NCBI GenBank assembly: GCA_025351525.1
Contig: JANXVV010000420.1
Location: 1-8,906 of the forward strand
Reading direction: 5' to 3'
Source: Humisphaera sp.
Lineage (GTDB): Bacteria > Planctomycetota > Phycisphaerae > Tepidisphaerales > Tepidisphaeraceae
DNA: 8,906 nucleotides
Within the stretch, counting starts at the first letter, position 1. Every line of letters begins with the position of its first letter. The notes beneath the pieces were generated by a model. It made no database searches, had not been told where the DNA came from, and was given only the letters and a program-made list of their open reading frames with translations. Shown piece after piece: positions 1 to 6,702 of this stretch. A program made the translations under genes and the position numbers.

Positions 1-2264
1 CCCCGCCGTTCCACCGGCCCGTTGAACGGCGCCACCGCGCAAAGTTCATTCAAAGCCGGCCATTCCCTGTAATGTGCCGCCACATTCTCCGGCACAAACG
101 AGAATTTATTTTCCCGCGTGGGATTCGCACGGGTGTAGGCCCGGTCGAGTCCTTTGCGGCGTGCGCTCTCCAGAAGTTCCCTGCGCTTATCCACTCCCCA
201 AAATTGCCGGAATCGAACCGTCGGTTTTTTCTGCCGCTCCGGTTTTCGCACGACCACGCACACCGCCGTGCCGACGCGGATTCCCTCGCGGTTGTATTCG
301 GTCGAGAAGACCGATGGATCGGTTTTGCCCTCCGGCGTCAGCTTCCCGGTCTCGCGACTGTCACCGTTCAGGCAATCCAGCCAGAGCTTGTCGAACTCCG
401 TCAGGAAACGCTCGCGCATCACGACGAAGGAAGGATCGCTCAAGTAAGAAAAATTGGAGATGAACGAGATCACCCCCGACCCGCTCATCTCCGCGATGCG
501 TCGTTCGGCCAACCTGAAGAAACGGATATACAGGTCGTCAAGGTTAAACTTCTTCACGCCCCAACCCCCCGCGACCACGGGTTTGTTCAGGTTGATTTTG
601 TAGGCGTCCACAAGCCCCTGTTCCTCCTCGGGGCTGACTCCGGCGAAGGCGTTGTACGGGGGATTGCCGAGGACCACCAGAATTTTTTTCTGGCGCTTGA
701 CCTGCTCGGCGGCATCCCGCTCCTGCTGAAGTTCGGCAAAATGCATCACGGCCTGCTTCGCGCCGCCGATTGATTCCCAGCCCGTCAAAGCGTTCGTCAG
801 ATACACCCCGACGCGCTCGTTTGTTTTGTGCGACAAAGGCGCGCCTTGCGATTGAAGCATCAATCCAAGCTGCATGTGCGCGATCACGAACGGTGCCGGC
901 ATGATCTCGAATCCGAACACGCGATTCATCGCTGCGTCTTTCAAGTCGCCGGCCACCAGCGCATCCCCACCTTTCTCGCGCAGCGTTTCGGCAATGCTGC
1001 GCAGCACCTCGCGGATATACGCACCCGTCCCGCAACACGGGTCCAGCACAATGACATTGGGATCGGCCAAGCCATCGATCAACCCAAGCTCTTCACGCAA
1101 AACGGTGTTGACGCGGGCGACCTGATACTGGACGATTTCCGGTGGGGTGTACCAGACGCCGAGCTCCTTGCGCAATTCCGGGTCGTAGGCTTCCAGAAAA
1201 GGTTCGTAGAAATACTGGACGGCATGATCGTCCTCAAAATTCCCGAAGAATTGCCCGCGATCCACGCGGCTCAGGACGCCGGCGGCCCAATCCAGCGTTT
1301 CCACAAGTCCCAACTGCCCGAGTTGGTTCGGTTCGGCCACCTGTCGATACAGCGTGCGGATGAACGGAACATGCAGGGACCATTCGGCCATCCGCCAGTC
1401 AAACTTCGCAGGGGAGCCGGGGCTGTCTTTGTGCCAGCGGACCCACGCCGAGAACACGCCGTAGAAGAGGGTTTGCACCAATGTCGACCGGAAGAAATGC
1501 TCGCCTTTTTCGTCGACGAACTTCATTCCGAGCGCCTCTTCCAGCGCGGACCGGACAGCTTGCAGGGCGGGCAGTTCTTTTTGGCGCTCGACCCGAAAAA
1601 GTGCATCGCGGGCATACGATGCCAGAAACCACGCCACATCTTTGGGGCGGGTCAACGGGGCGGCGTGAAGGCAGGCCCGCTTAACGAATTCGATGAATGA
1701 CTCGGCTTTGAGATCGGCGGTGACCTGCGGATGAGCGGCGACGCGCTGCCAGAAATCTTTTTCGTCGGTGGACAACGTGAACGCTTCCCGCTCCACCGGT
1801 TCGCCATTCGCACCGCGATCCACGATGAGAAACTCGCGGAAATTCGTGACCAGCACGATGCCGTAGGTGCCGAGGTAATCCTTCACCTGTCGGCTCGCCG
1901 CGATGGCCCGCACGTCGGGTTCTGTGCTTTTGGCTTCGATCGCCCCGCGCGCCGGCAACTGCCCGGATTTGGGTGCGCCATCGGTTTGGCGCTGGAACTG
2001 GTCGGCGGTGTACAGCCCGCCATCCGGAAGGCCGGCCCCCTGATTTTTGATGTGAATGATGCAGCGCACTTTGGGTTTGAGCTTCTGCCCGATGGTATCG
2101 AAAAGCTGATTGAGCGCCGGATAGTAGGATGTTTCAGCCACTCCCGCACCGCTGGAATGAACGGCGTTTAACGTCGTCAGATACGCGACCGTCGCCCGAT
2201 GGGCTTCAGTGCCGCCGGTGAGATCGCCGTCGGAAGATGCTTTGTCCGGTTCGCGCTTCGCCAT
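1..2264 (-). CDS. Single-chain restriction-modification enzyme (Type IIG/ISP-like), nuclease plus N6-adenine methyltransferase, 3' end off the window
   Basis: One uninterrupted frame of 754 codons runs from ATG at 2264 off the left edge. It predicts a fused endonuclease/adenine-N6 methyltransferase that cuts and methylates DNA. The N-terminal part has a PD-(D/E)XK-like nuclease signature: Asp81 in LPDGG, then Glu110-Ala-Lys112. VKDYLGTYGIVLVTNFREF follows, typical of these Mrr-like domains. The methyltransferase part shows WYTPPEIV from about residue 371, the AdoMet-binding DPCCGTGAY from Asp408, FGFEIMPAPFVIAHMQLGL, and the catalytic NPPY from Asn534. No Walker A helicase motif lies between nuclease and methylase, so the order fits Type IIG better than true Type ISP, which carries a helicase. 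Family members are usually about 1,000 residues or more, so the target-recognition domain is probably outside the window. No other in-frame ATG lies nearby upstream, and the ribosome binding site is weak. The other large frames over this region are shadows. Confidence 0.9.
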   Translation of the reverse strand, partial: MAKREPDKASSDGDLTGGTEAHRATVAYLTTLNAVHSSGAGVAETSYYPALNQLFDTIGQKLKPKVRCIIHIKNQGAGLPDGGLYTADQFQRQTDGAPKSGQLPARGAIEAKSTEPDVRAIAASRQVKDYLGTYGIVLVTNFREFLIVDRGANGEPVEREAFTLSTDEKDFWQRVAAHPQVTADLKAESFIEFVKRACLHAAPLTRPKDVAWFLASYARDALFRVERQKELPALQAVRSALEEALGMKFVDEKGEHFFRSTLVQTLFYGVFSAWVRWHKDSPGSPAKFDWRMAEWSLHVPFIRTLYRQVAEPNQLGQLGLVETLDWAAGVLSRVDRGQFFGNFEDDHAVQYFYEPFLEAYDPELRKELGVWYTPPEIVQYQVARVNTVLREELGLIDGLADPNVIVLDPCCGTGAYIREVLRSIAETLREKGGDALVAGDLKDAAMNRVFGFEIMPAPFVIAHMQLGLMLQSQGAPLSHKTNERVGVYLTNALTGWESIGGAKQAVMHFAELQQERDAAEQVKRQKKILVVLGNPPYNAFAGVSPEEEQGLVDAYKINLNKPVVAGGWGVKKFNLDDLYIRFFRLAERRIAEMSGSGVISFISNFSYLSDPSFVVMRERFLTEFDKLWLDCLNGDSRETGKLTPEGKTDPSVFSTEYNREGIRVGTAVCVVVRKPERQKKPTVRFRQFWGVDKRRELLESARRKGLDRAYTRANPTRENKFSFVPENVAAHYREWPALNELCAVAPFNGPVERR

Positions 2265-2304
2265 TCCATTACCCGATCGTGGTGAGAGAGACCAAGAGCG
2301 TACC

Positions 2305-2317
2305 ACACGGACCGTGT
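2305..2317. promoter_or_regulatory. Perfect 13-bp palindrome upstream of the restriction-modification gene, candidate operator
   Basis: ACACGG-A-CCGTGT is a perfect inverted repeat with 6-bp arms and a one-base centre. It ends about 40 bases upstream of the restriction-modification start codon, where an operator or promoter element would be expected. Many restriction-modification genes are controlled by a small regulator bound to a short palindrome, but no controller gene is visible here. The function is inferred from symmetry and position only. Confidence 0.3.
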
Positions 2318-2378
2318 CTGGGGCAGGGTCATCGCATTTGAGATTTCCGGTCCCCGATATAAGAGGAGGAAGCTGGAG

Positions 2379-2398
2379 GGCGTCGCTCCCGCGACACC
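2379..2398. repeat. REP-like hairpin A (loop GGGA on the minus strand)
   Basis: An 8-base stem around a 4-base loop: GGCGTCGC, TCCC, GCGACACC. Seven of the eight pairs are Watson-Crick, and the mismatch becomes G-U in minus-strand RNA. On the minus strand the loop reads GGGA, the same as hairpin B on the plus strand, so the two elements face each other. It lies between two divergent genes and has no T-tract, so it is more like an interspersed palindromic repeat than a terminator. Confidence 0.5.
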
Positions 2399-2413
2399 GG
2401 GGTTGGTGAAACT

Positions 2414-2433
2414 GGCGGCAGGGGACTGCCGCC
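2414..2433. repeat. REP-like hairpin B (loop GGGA on the plus strand)
   Basis: A perfect 8-bp stem with a 4-base loop: GGCGGCAG, GGGA, CTGCCGCC. It starts 15 bases after hairpin A and is in the opposite orientation, giving an arrangement like the paired REP units called BIMEs. A CTTC rather than a T-run follows, which argues against an intrinsic terminator. Only one copy of this stem sequence is visible in the window, so its status as a repeat family is inferred. Confidence 0.55.
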
Positions 2434-2565
2434 CTTCAGAGGGGGAAAGGCCAATGCGATGTCCCTGGTTTCGGGTACGCAGCCGCGCGCAATATGTTTC
2501 CTTCCAAATCCGAAACAAGTATCATCCCGCCCGGTTATCACAAGGTCGCCGTGTTCGAGGGCATC

Positions 2566-3366
2566 ATGAAAAAACAGCTCAAGCTTCTTCGCAATGCCAT
2601 CCTTATCCTGGGGCCGGCCATCTATTTCATCCCGAAGATAACGCTGTTTTACGTGATCTGCGGCCTGTACGACCTCCTGCGAAATCGCAACCTGGATTTC
2701 TCCAAAATCATGCAGTATTTTTTCGGGAACGGGCTGCTGACCTGGATGTTGTCGCCGGTGAATATCCTCATGGATATTCTTACCCTGCCTTACATTAACA
2801 AAGGAATATATCGGCTGGAAGACCTGCCCAAAGCATACGCGGGCGAAGTGCAGAGTCTGATCGATTCGGCGTACAGTGCGAATGTGATCGGTCAACTGGA
2901 AGACCGCATCAAGGAAGTGTCGCGAAGCATGGTCTTTTTCAAATGGGCCGGCAAAAACGTCGACACCTTCGTCGACGTTCCGGCGTATCACGACAAGTAT
3001 AAATACATTCAGACCATCGGCGTGTCGGTCTTCAACAAGCAGAAGTCCACCTCCCGCCATTTCGGCCCGTTTCGAGCCACTTTGCGGCTGCTCTATAACC
3101 TCAACGACATGACCGACAACAGCGCCTACATCGAGTGCGGCGACACCATCCACTACTGGCGCGAGAACAAACTATTCATCTTCGACGACACGCTCATGCA
3201 CCAGTCTTTCAACAAGTCGGATCAGGTGCGCTACTGCCTGTTCGTCGACATCCTGCGACCCTCGATCCTTCAGCCGGTCATCATGTCGATCGTCCACGCC
3301 TTCGGATTTTTCCTGAGAAGCGTCAACTTTATCTTCTATAAGAATTGGAAGGTTTTGGCGAAGTAG
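2566..3366 (+). CDS. LpxO-like aspartyl/asparaginyl beta-hydroxylase family protein, membrane-anchored, iron site atypical
   Basis: A 266-residue protein from ATG 2566. It resembles the aspartyl/asparaginyl beta-hydroxylase family (Fe(II)/2-oxoglutarate oxygenases), especially LpxO, which 2-hydroxylates a lipid A acyl chain at the inner membrane. A basic N-terminus and a hydrophobic stretch (about residues 10-34) suggest an N-terminal membrane anchor, followed by LSPVNILMDILTLPYINK as in LpxO. The catalytic part contains SRHFGPFRATLRLLYNLN, then FIFDDTLMHQSFNKSDQVRYCLFVDILRP. This keeps the second metal His and the Arg expected to bind 2-oxoglutarate. The His normally found in the RxHLGL motif is Leu here, so activity is doubtful. 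I prefer ATG 2566 because GAGGG lies 4 bases upstream and the membrane segment follows directly. ATG 2494 would add 24 residues but has no ribosome binding site. No lipid A genes flank it. Confidence 0.8.
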   Translation: MKKQLKLLRNAILILGPAIYFIPKITLFYVICGLYDLLRNRNLDFSKIMQYFFGNGLLTWMLSPVNILMDILTLPYINKGIYRLEDLPKAYAGEVQSLIDSAYSANVIGQLEDRIKEVSRSMVFFKWAGKNVDTFVDVPAYHDKYKYIQTIGVSVFNKQKSTSRHFGPFRATLRLLYNLNDMTDNSAYIECGDTIHYWRENKLFIFDDTLMHQSFNKSDQVRYCLFVDILRPSILQPVIMSIVHAFGFFLRSVNFIFYKNWKVLAK

Positions 3367-3383
3367 TGATGCGGGATCACTGC
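3363..3383. terminator. Hairpin at the stop codon of the hydroxylase-like gene, possible weak terminator
   Basis: GTAGTGAT, loop GCGGG, ATCACTGC forms an 8-bp stem with one G-T pair. It overlaps the TAG stop of the upstream plus-strand gene and the end of the minus-strand remnant. Only a short T-rich stretch (ACTTTAATA) comes after it, so intrinsic termination would be weak. The position between convergent reading frames is suitable for a two-way terminator. Confidence 0.35.
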
Positions 3384-3682
3384 CTGTATGACTTTAATAG
3401 CCGAGTCAGGGTTTTGTAATCGTTGAAGGTTTTGCTGACGTCGGCGACGGTTTTTCCCGTGCCCACGTTGTTGAACTGGGCCATCGGATTGTAGTTGCGG
3501 GCGTAGAGGTCATCGACCTTGTACGACGTCCCCATTACCGTGCCGACGCCGCCGGAATAAGGGATTTGCGACCCGGCACTGGGAAGTCCCTCGGAAAAAC
3601 CGATGAAACTCTTCCCCGAATTATTGAGCAACTGCGCGAGATTGGGAGTGGTGAAATTGTAGTTGGCTCCGTTGTCCATCAC
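3377..3682 (-). pseudogene. Truncated fragment of a secreted phosphoesterase/acid phosphatase-like gene
   Basis: An open stretch of about 101 codons whose protein resembles the middle of the phosphoesterase family (PF04185 type, including acid phosphatases and phospholipase C-like enzymes). The matching stretch is DNGANYNFTTPNLAQLL, then GKSFIGFSEGLPSAGS, YARNYNPMAQFNNVGTG and VSKTFNDYKTL. The family normally has several hundred residues. The N-terminal metal-binding part and signal peptide are missing, and so is the segment expected after NDYKTL, where the frame turns into TRLLKSYRQ and stops. The similarity may extend a few codons upstream (ADQGIV) to an in-frame stop. I infer a gene remnant, not a functional small protein. 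The family is recognised from recalled conserved segments, not a search. Confidence 0.6.
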
Positions 3683-3748
3683 GATGCCTTGATCTGCTTT
3701 ACGTCAATATTGGCCTTGTCGAGCTCTGGATCCGCTTCCCACGCTTAC

Positions 3749-3777
3749 TTGACTTTTGCGGGGATCTATATCAAAAT
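3749..3777 (+). promoter_or_regulatory. Candidate promoter of the higBA operon
   Basis: TTGACT (3749-3754) matches the -35 consensus at five of six positions. A spacer of 17 bases leads to CAAAAT (3772-3777), which matches the -10 at four of six. Transcription would begin around 3784, the first base of the higB start codon, giving a leaderless message. This agrees with the lack of a clear ribosome binding site before higB. A short TATC/GATA inverted repeat (3769-3783) overlaps the -10 and could be a HigA operator, but 4-bp arms are weak evidence. Confidence 0.35.
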
Positions 3778-3783
3778 GAGATA

Positions 3784-4092
3784 ATGCGGCTTATCGGCCA
3801 GGATGTTCTTAACCGAGCCATGCGCAAACACGCCGATGCGGGAATGTGGCTCAAAGGCTGGGCGATGACCGTCGATGACGCTCAATGGCAAAACATCGAC
3901 GACCTGCGGATGGATTATCCCTCAGCGGACGGCATTAAGTTGAAAAGCCGAATCGTCGTCACTGTTTTCAACGTCAAAGGAAACGAATATCGCCTCGTGA
4001 CGAACGTGAACTACGACGCCCAGGCGGTGCTTGTATTGGAACTTTTGACTCACGCCGAATACGACAAAGACCGATGGAAAGGACGCTACTGA
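3784..4092 (+). CDS. higB: HigB-family toxin, mRNA interferase of a type II toxin-antitoxin pair
   Basis: A 102-residue protein of the HigB family (PF09907), RelE-fold RNases that cut mRNA during translation and stop growth when not bound by antitoxin. Visible family features are a helical N-terminus with a WLKGWAMTV-like stretch (residues 22-30), the central strand FNVKGNEYRLV (62-72), the NY pair (76-77), and the C-terminal THAEYDK (89-95). The length is normal for the family and nothing is broken. It is the first gene of the pair, as usual for higBA, with the antitoxin one base downstream. Start ATG 3784 gives the expected N-terminus. There is no clear ribosome binding site, which fits a leaderless transcript. 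Confidence 0.9.
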   Translation: MRLIGQDVLNRAMRKHADAGMWLKGWAMTVDDAQWQNIDDLRMDYPSADGIKLKSRIVVTVFNVKGNEYRLVTNVNYDAQAVLVLELLTHAEYDKDRWKGRY

Positions 4093-4093
4093 C

Positions 4094-4510
4094 ATGCGTG
4101 CGGCAACAACAAAGCCCGTTACCGATTCCTACATGGCATTGATCAGCCAATTCCCCCTGCGGCGGCTAAGGACGAGTGCCGAGCATTCCAAGGCCAAAAT
4201 GCTGGTGCTGCGTCTGTCGCATCCGAAGCCGCCTCGCGGGACGGCGGATTATCTCGACGTGCTGATCGACCTCATCTCCGATTTTGAAAAACGCTCCGGA
4301 CAAGCGGTTGGCACGTCTGATCTATCCGCGTCAGACCTGGTTCGACATCGGATCGAGCAGCGCGGCATGTCGATCAGCGCCCTGGCCCGGGAAATAGAGG
4401 TACCGCAGTCCAATCTATCCGAGATGCTTAACGGCAAACGGGATTGGAGCAAAACGGCGATTCGCGGTTTAGTGAGGACGCTTAATATCCGTGCGGATCG
4501 GTTGCTTTGA
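4094..4510 (+). CDS. higA: HigA-family antitoxin with helix-turn-helix domain
   Basis: A 138-residue antitoxin that should bind and neutralise HigB and repress the operon. The N-terminal half carries the family pattern FPLRRLRTSAE (residues 20-30) and DYLDVLIDLISDFEK (52-66). The C-terminal half is a Xre/Cro-type helix-turn-helix: VRHRIEQRGMSISALAREI, then VPQSNLSEMLNGKRDWSK, then IRGLVRTLNIRADRLL. The start codon lies one base after the toxin stop, so translation is probably coupled; a GGA lies about 10 bases upstream. Both genes look intact, so the module is probably active. It ends 49 bases before the convergent WD40 gene, with no obvious terminator between them. Confidence 0.9.
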   Translation: MRAATTKPVTDSYMALISQFPLRRLRTSAEHSKAKMLVLRLSHPKPPRGTADYLDVLIDLISDFEKRSGQAVGTSDLSASDLVRHRIEQRGMSISALAREIEVPQSNLSEMLNGKRDWSKTAIRGLVRTLNIRADRLL

Positions 4511-4559
4511 TAAATTCAGCCTGGATGACGGACCACAATCTAACGCTTCAGAAAATTGT

Positions 4560-6698
4560 CTATCTCCCCTTCGCCGATTGCAGCGTAGCCGGCGCATTCC
4601 CCGCCAGGCTGGCCTTCAACCGATCCATATCGCCTTTCGCCGCGGCCAGTTTGACGGCGGCGGCATCGGCGGTGTTTTTGGCGGTTTGAGCGGTGCCGTT
4701 CGCGGATCGCATCGCATCCCCTTTCGCAGGTAATTCTTTCGCGGCGGGATCGGCTTCCATCAGTGCTTTCACCAAAGCTTCTTTCGCACTCTTCGCCGCC
4801 GCCGTGGATTTTTCAGCGGTTTCCTGCTGCGGTTTGATCGTCTTCGTTACGGCGGCCAACGCTTCCTCGGTCGCCTTGATCTGCTGCTCGATCTGCGTCA
4901 TACGCTGCCGGGCACCTTGCCGTTGACCTTTGACGGCGTTCTCCAGTTGAATCCCGACCTGCACCTTCTGTTGATTCAACCCGTTCAATTCGCCCTGCTT
5001 ATTTTGAGCGGTATTCTTTCCGGTTTGCAACGCTTCGTTGGCTTGCCGGGCATTGATTGCCGTTTGATTCACCTGATTCAGCGCGGCATCGACCTGATCG
5101 GCCCCTTTGCCGGAACGGGCGGCGGCGAATTCGCTGTTGGTTTTGTCGGCGGTGGCTTTGGCCTTGTTCGCCTCGGCGGTCAGGCGGTCGGATTCGGCCT
5201 GTAAGTCGGCAACCATTTTTTCCGCAACAACCAACCGTTGAACGGGGCCGGCGGGATTGGCGGTGAGATCGCCGAGTTTTTTGGCGTCGGCGACGTTGAA
5301 GACGCGGACGATGCCGGTCCAATCCCCGGCGATGACGCGCTGGCCGTCATCCGAAAAAGCCACGTGCAGCACTACATCGCTCAAGGCTTCAAACGCCTTG
5401 GGATTTTCAGCTTCGGAAGTCCACACCTTTGCGGTGTTGTCGCGACCGCCGGTGAGGATGCGGCCATCGTGGGCAAAGGCAAGCGACATCACGCCGTTGC
5501 CGTGCGCGTTTTGGGTTTTAAGATTGGCACCATCGTGCATGTTCCACAGCTTGATCGTGCCATCGGCGCTGGCACTGGCCAGCAGATTGCCATCATCGCG
5601 GAAAGCCAGATCGGTGATGCCGTCTTTGTGGCCGCTCAGCGTATAGAAGTCGCGGCCGGTTTTGGCTTCCCAGACATACAGGTTGCCCGCGCGATCTCCG
5701 CTGGCGACGAGCACGCCATCCGGGCTGTAGGCGACGGAGGTCACCCAGTCGGTGTGCTTCTTCACGGTCCAGGCGATTTTGCCGTCTTTGGTGTTGTAGC
5801 TCTTGAGCGTTTTGTTCGGCGTCCCCAGTGCGACACTCGCCTGATCGGGTGACACATCGGCGGCGAGCACGGCATCAAATTCATCGCCTACTTCGGCAAC
5901 CTTTTGGCCGTTGGCGATGTTCCAGAGAATCACTTTGCCACTCTTGGCCGCCTGACCGCCCCCGGCCATCAGAAGCGAACCGTTACGGCTGAAGCGAATG
6001 ACATCCGGTTGACCGGCGGGGAAGGGCAGCACGCCGAGCACATCGAGCGATTGCGTATTATAGAGGACGATCTGATGCTGCCCGCCGAGTGCCGCCAATG
6101 GTGCCCAGGGACTGCACGCCAGCGCGCCTAATGCACCAGGCCGGCTGGTGTAGTTGACCGGATCGAGCGGCAACCGCACCGAGGGCATCGGCGGGGGGCC
6201 GGCGGGTTTGCCGACGGCAACCACCGTCGCCAGATCATTTTTCTTCTCGACGAATTTTACTTTGCTGTCGCGGGTTTCCGGCGCGCCGGTGGCGATCCAC
6301 GTCTTGAACATCGCCAGTTTCGGGTCAGCCAGCTTGTCCGCCTTCTGCGGCATGAACGGCTCGTCGGAATGCGTCATCGTCTTGAACAGAAGGCTGCCGG
6401 AAGGATCGCCCGGCTTGACGACCGCGCCGTTGTCGCTGCCGGCCATCGCGGCTTGATAGGTGCTGAGATCCAGCCCGGCCTTTTTCTTGTCGGGGTTGTG
6501 ACAGTTCAGGCAACTGTCGCGAAGGACGGGGAGGAGGTCGTCCTGGAAAGTGATTTTCTGAGGAGCGTCGGCGGCCTGTAACGATGACGCGAAGAATGAG
6601 ATGCAGAGCGCTAGAAACACCAACATGTGGCACGGGCTTCCAGCCCGTGTTGGCGGTGAAATACGAAGGATACTTATTTTTGCAATATTCTTTTTCAT
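4560..6698 (-). CDS. Secreted PSCyt1 cytochrome-like, WD40-propeller and coiled-coil protein
   Basis: A 712-residue protein from ATG 6698. A signal peptide is likely, with basic MKKNIAK, hydrophobic MLVFLALCISFFASS and cleavage near LQA-ADA. Residues about 50-140 form a PSCyt1 domain (PF07635) with the haem motif CLNCH (63-67) and a possible axial Met in PFMPQK. About 185-478 hold seven WD40 repeats, for example VTSVAYSPDGVLVASGDRAG and ITDLAFRDDG, enough for a full propeller. About 487-700 is Ala/Lys/Gln-rich and probably coiled coil. Its role is likely envelope protein interaction or electron transfer, and the substrate is unknown. It follows the PSCyt2/PSD1 gene by about 110 bases and is probably its operon partner. 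The start is uncertain: GTG 6746 and ATG 6626 (688 residues) are alternatives, and none has a clear ribosome binding site. I prefer 6698 because it gives a charged signal-peptide N-region. Confidence 0.85.
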   Translation of the reverse strand: MKKNIAKISILRISPPTRAGSPCHMLVFLALCISFFASSLQAADAPQKITFQDDLLPVLRDSCLNCHNPDKKKAGLDLSTYQAAMAGSDNGAVVKPGDPSGSLLFKTMTHSDEPFMPQKADKLADPKLAMFKTWIATGAPETRDSKVKFVEKKNDLATVVAVGKPAGPPPMPSVRLPLDPVNYTSRPGALGALACSPWAPLAALGGQHQIVLYNTQSLDVLGVLPFPAGQPDVIRFSRNGSLLMAGGGQAAKSGKVILWNIANGQKVAEVGDEFDAVLAADVSPDQASVALGTPNKTLKSYNTKDGKIAWTVKKHTDWVTSVAYSPDGVLVASGDRAGNLYVWEAKTGRDFYTLSGHKDGITDLAFRDDGNLLASASADGTIKLWNMHDGANLKTQNAHGNGVMSLAFAHDGRILTGGRDNTAKVWTSEAENPKAFEALSDVVLHVAFSDDGQRVIAGDWTGIVRVFNVADAKKLGDLTANPAGPVQRLVVAEKMVADLQAESDRLTAEANKAKATADKTNSEFAAARSGKGADQVDAALNQVNQTAINARQANEALQTGKNTAQNKQGELNGLNQQKVQVGIQLENAVKGQRQGARQRMTQIEQQIKATEEALAAVTKTIKPQQETAEKSTAAAKSAKEALVKALMEADPAAKELPAKGDAMRSANGTAQTAKNTADAAAVKLAAAKGDMDRLKASLAGNAPATLQSAKGR
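6627..6658 (-). repeat. REP-like palindrome, minus-oriented unit of an inverted pair
   Basis: The core CACGGGCTTCCAGCCCGTG (6631-6649) is a palindrome with an 8-bp stem and 3-base loop. The 32-base unit is the reverse complement of 6703-6734 at 30 of 32 positions. If the WD40 gene starts at 6698, this unit is translated in frame as SPPTRAGSPCH in the signal-peptide N-region. If it starts at 6626, the unit is immediately upstream of the start codon. Palindromes of this kind are common between genes in planctomycete and verrucomicrobial genomes. Confidence 0.75.
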
Positions 6699-6702
6699 GG
6701 AA

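Larger units (their letters stand above)
2265..2565. other. Divergent intergenic region between the restriction-modification gene and the hydroxylase-like gene
   Basis: No convincing gene is seen here. The stretch holds a 13-bp palindrome close to the restriction-modification gene, two REP-like hairpins in the middle, and a possible weak promoter before the hydroxylase-like gene. That promoter is TATCAT at 2520-2525, with only a poor -35 match 17 bases upstream. Minus-strand frames crossing this region translate the hairpins and the antisense of the neighbouring gene, and match no family I recognise. Confidence 0.6.

Noticed and set aside
72..1700. Long plus-strand open frames (233 and 290 residues) opposite the restriction-modification gene
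   Set aside because: They are antisense to a complete minus-strand frame with clear nuclease and methyltransferase motifs. Their proteins are Arg/His/Pro-rich and show no recognisable domain.
2494..2565. ATG 2494 as start of the hydroxylase-like gene
   Set aside because: It has no ribosome binding site, a possible -10 element lies downstream of it, and ATG 2566 has GAGGG upstream and leads straight into the membrane segment. It cannot be fully excluded.
2329..3153. A 274-residue minus-strand open frame
   Set aside because: It is antisense to the LpxO-like gene and runs through both intergenic hairpins. Its C-terminus is just a translation of the palindromes.
5238..5852. A 204-residue plus-strand open frame
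   Set aside because: It is antisense to the WD40 repeats. Its repeated Gly/Val/Ile pattern reflects the repeat codons on the other strand.
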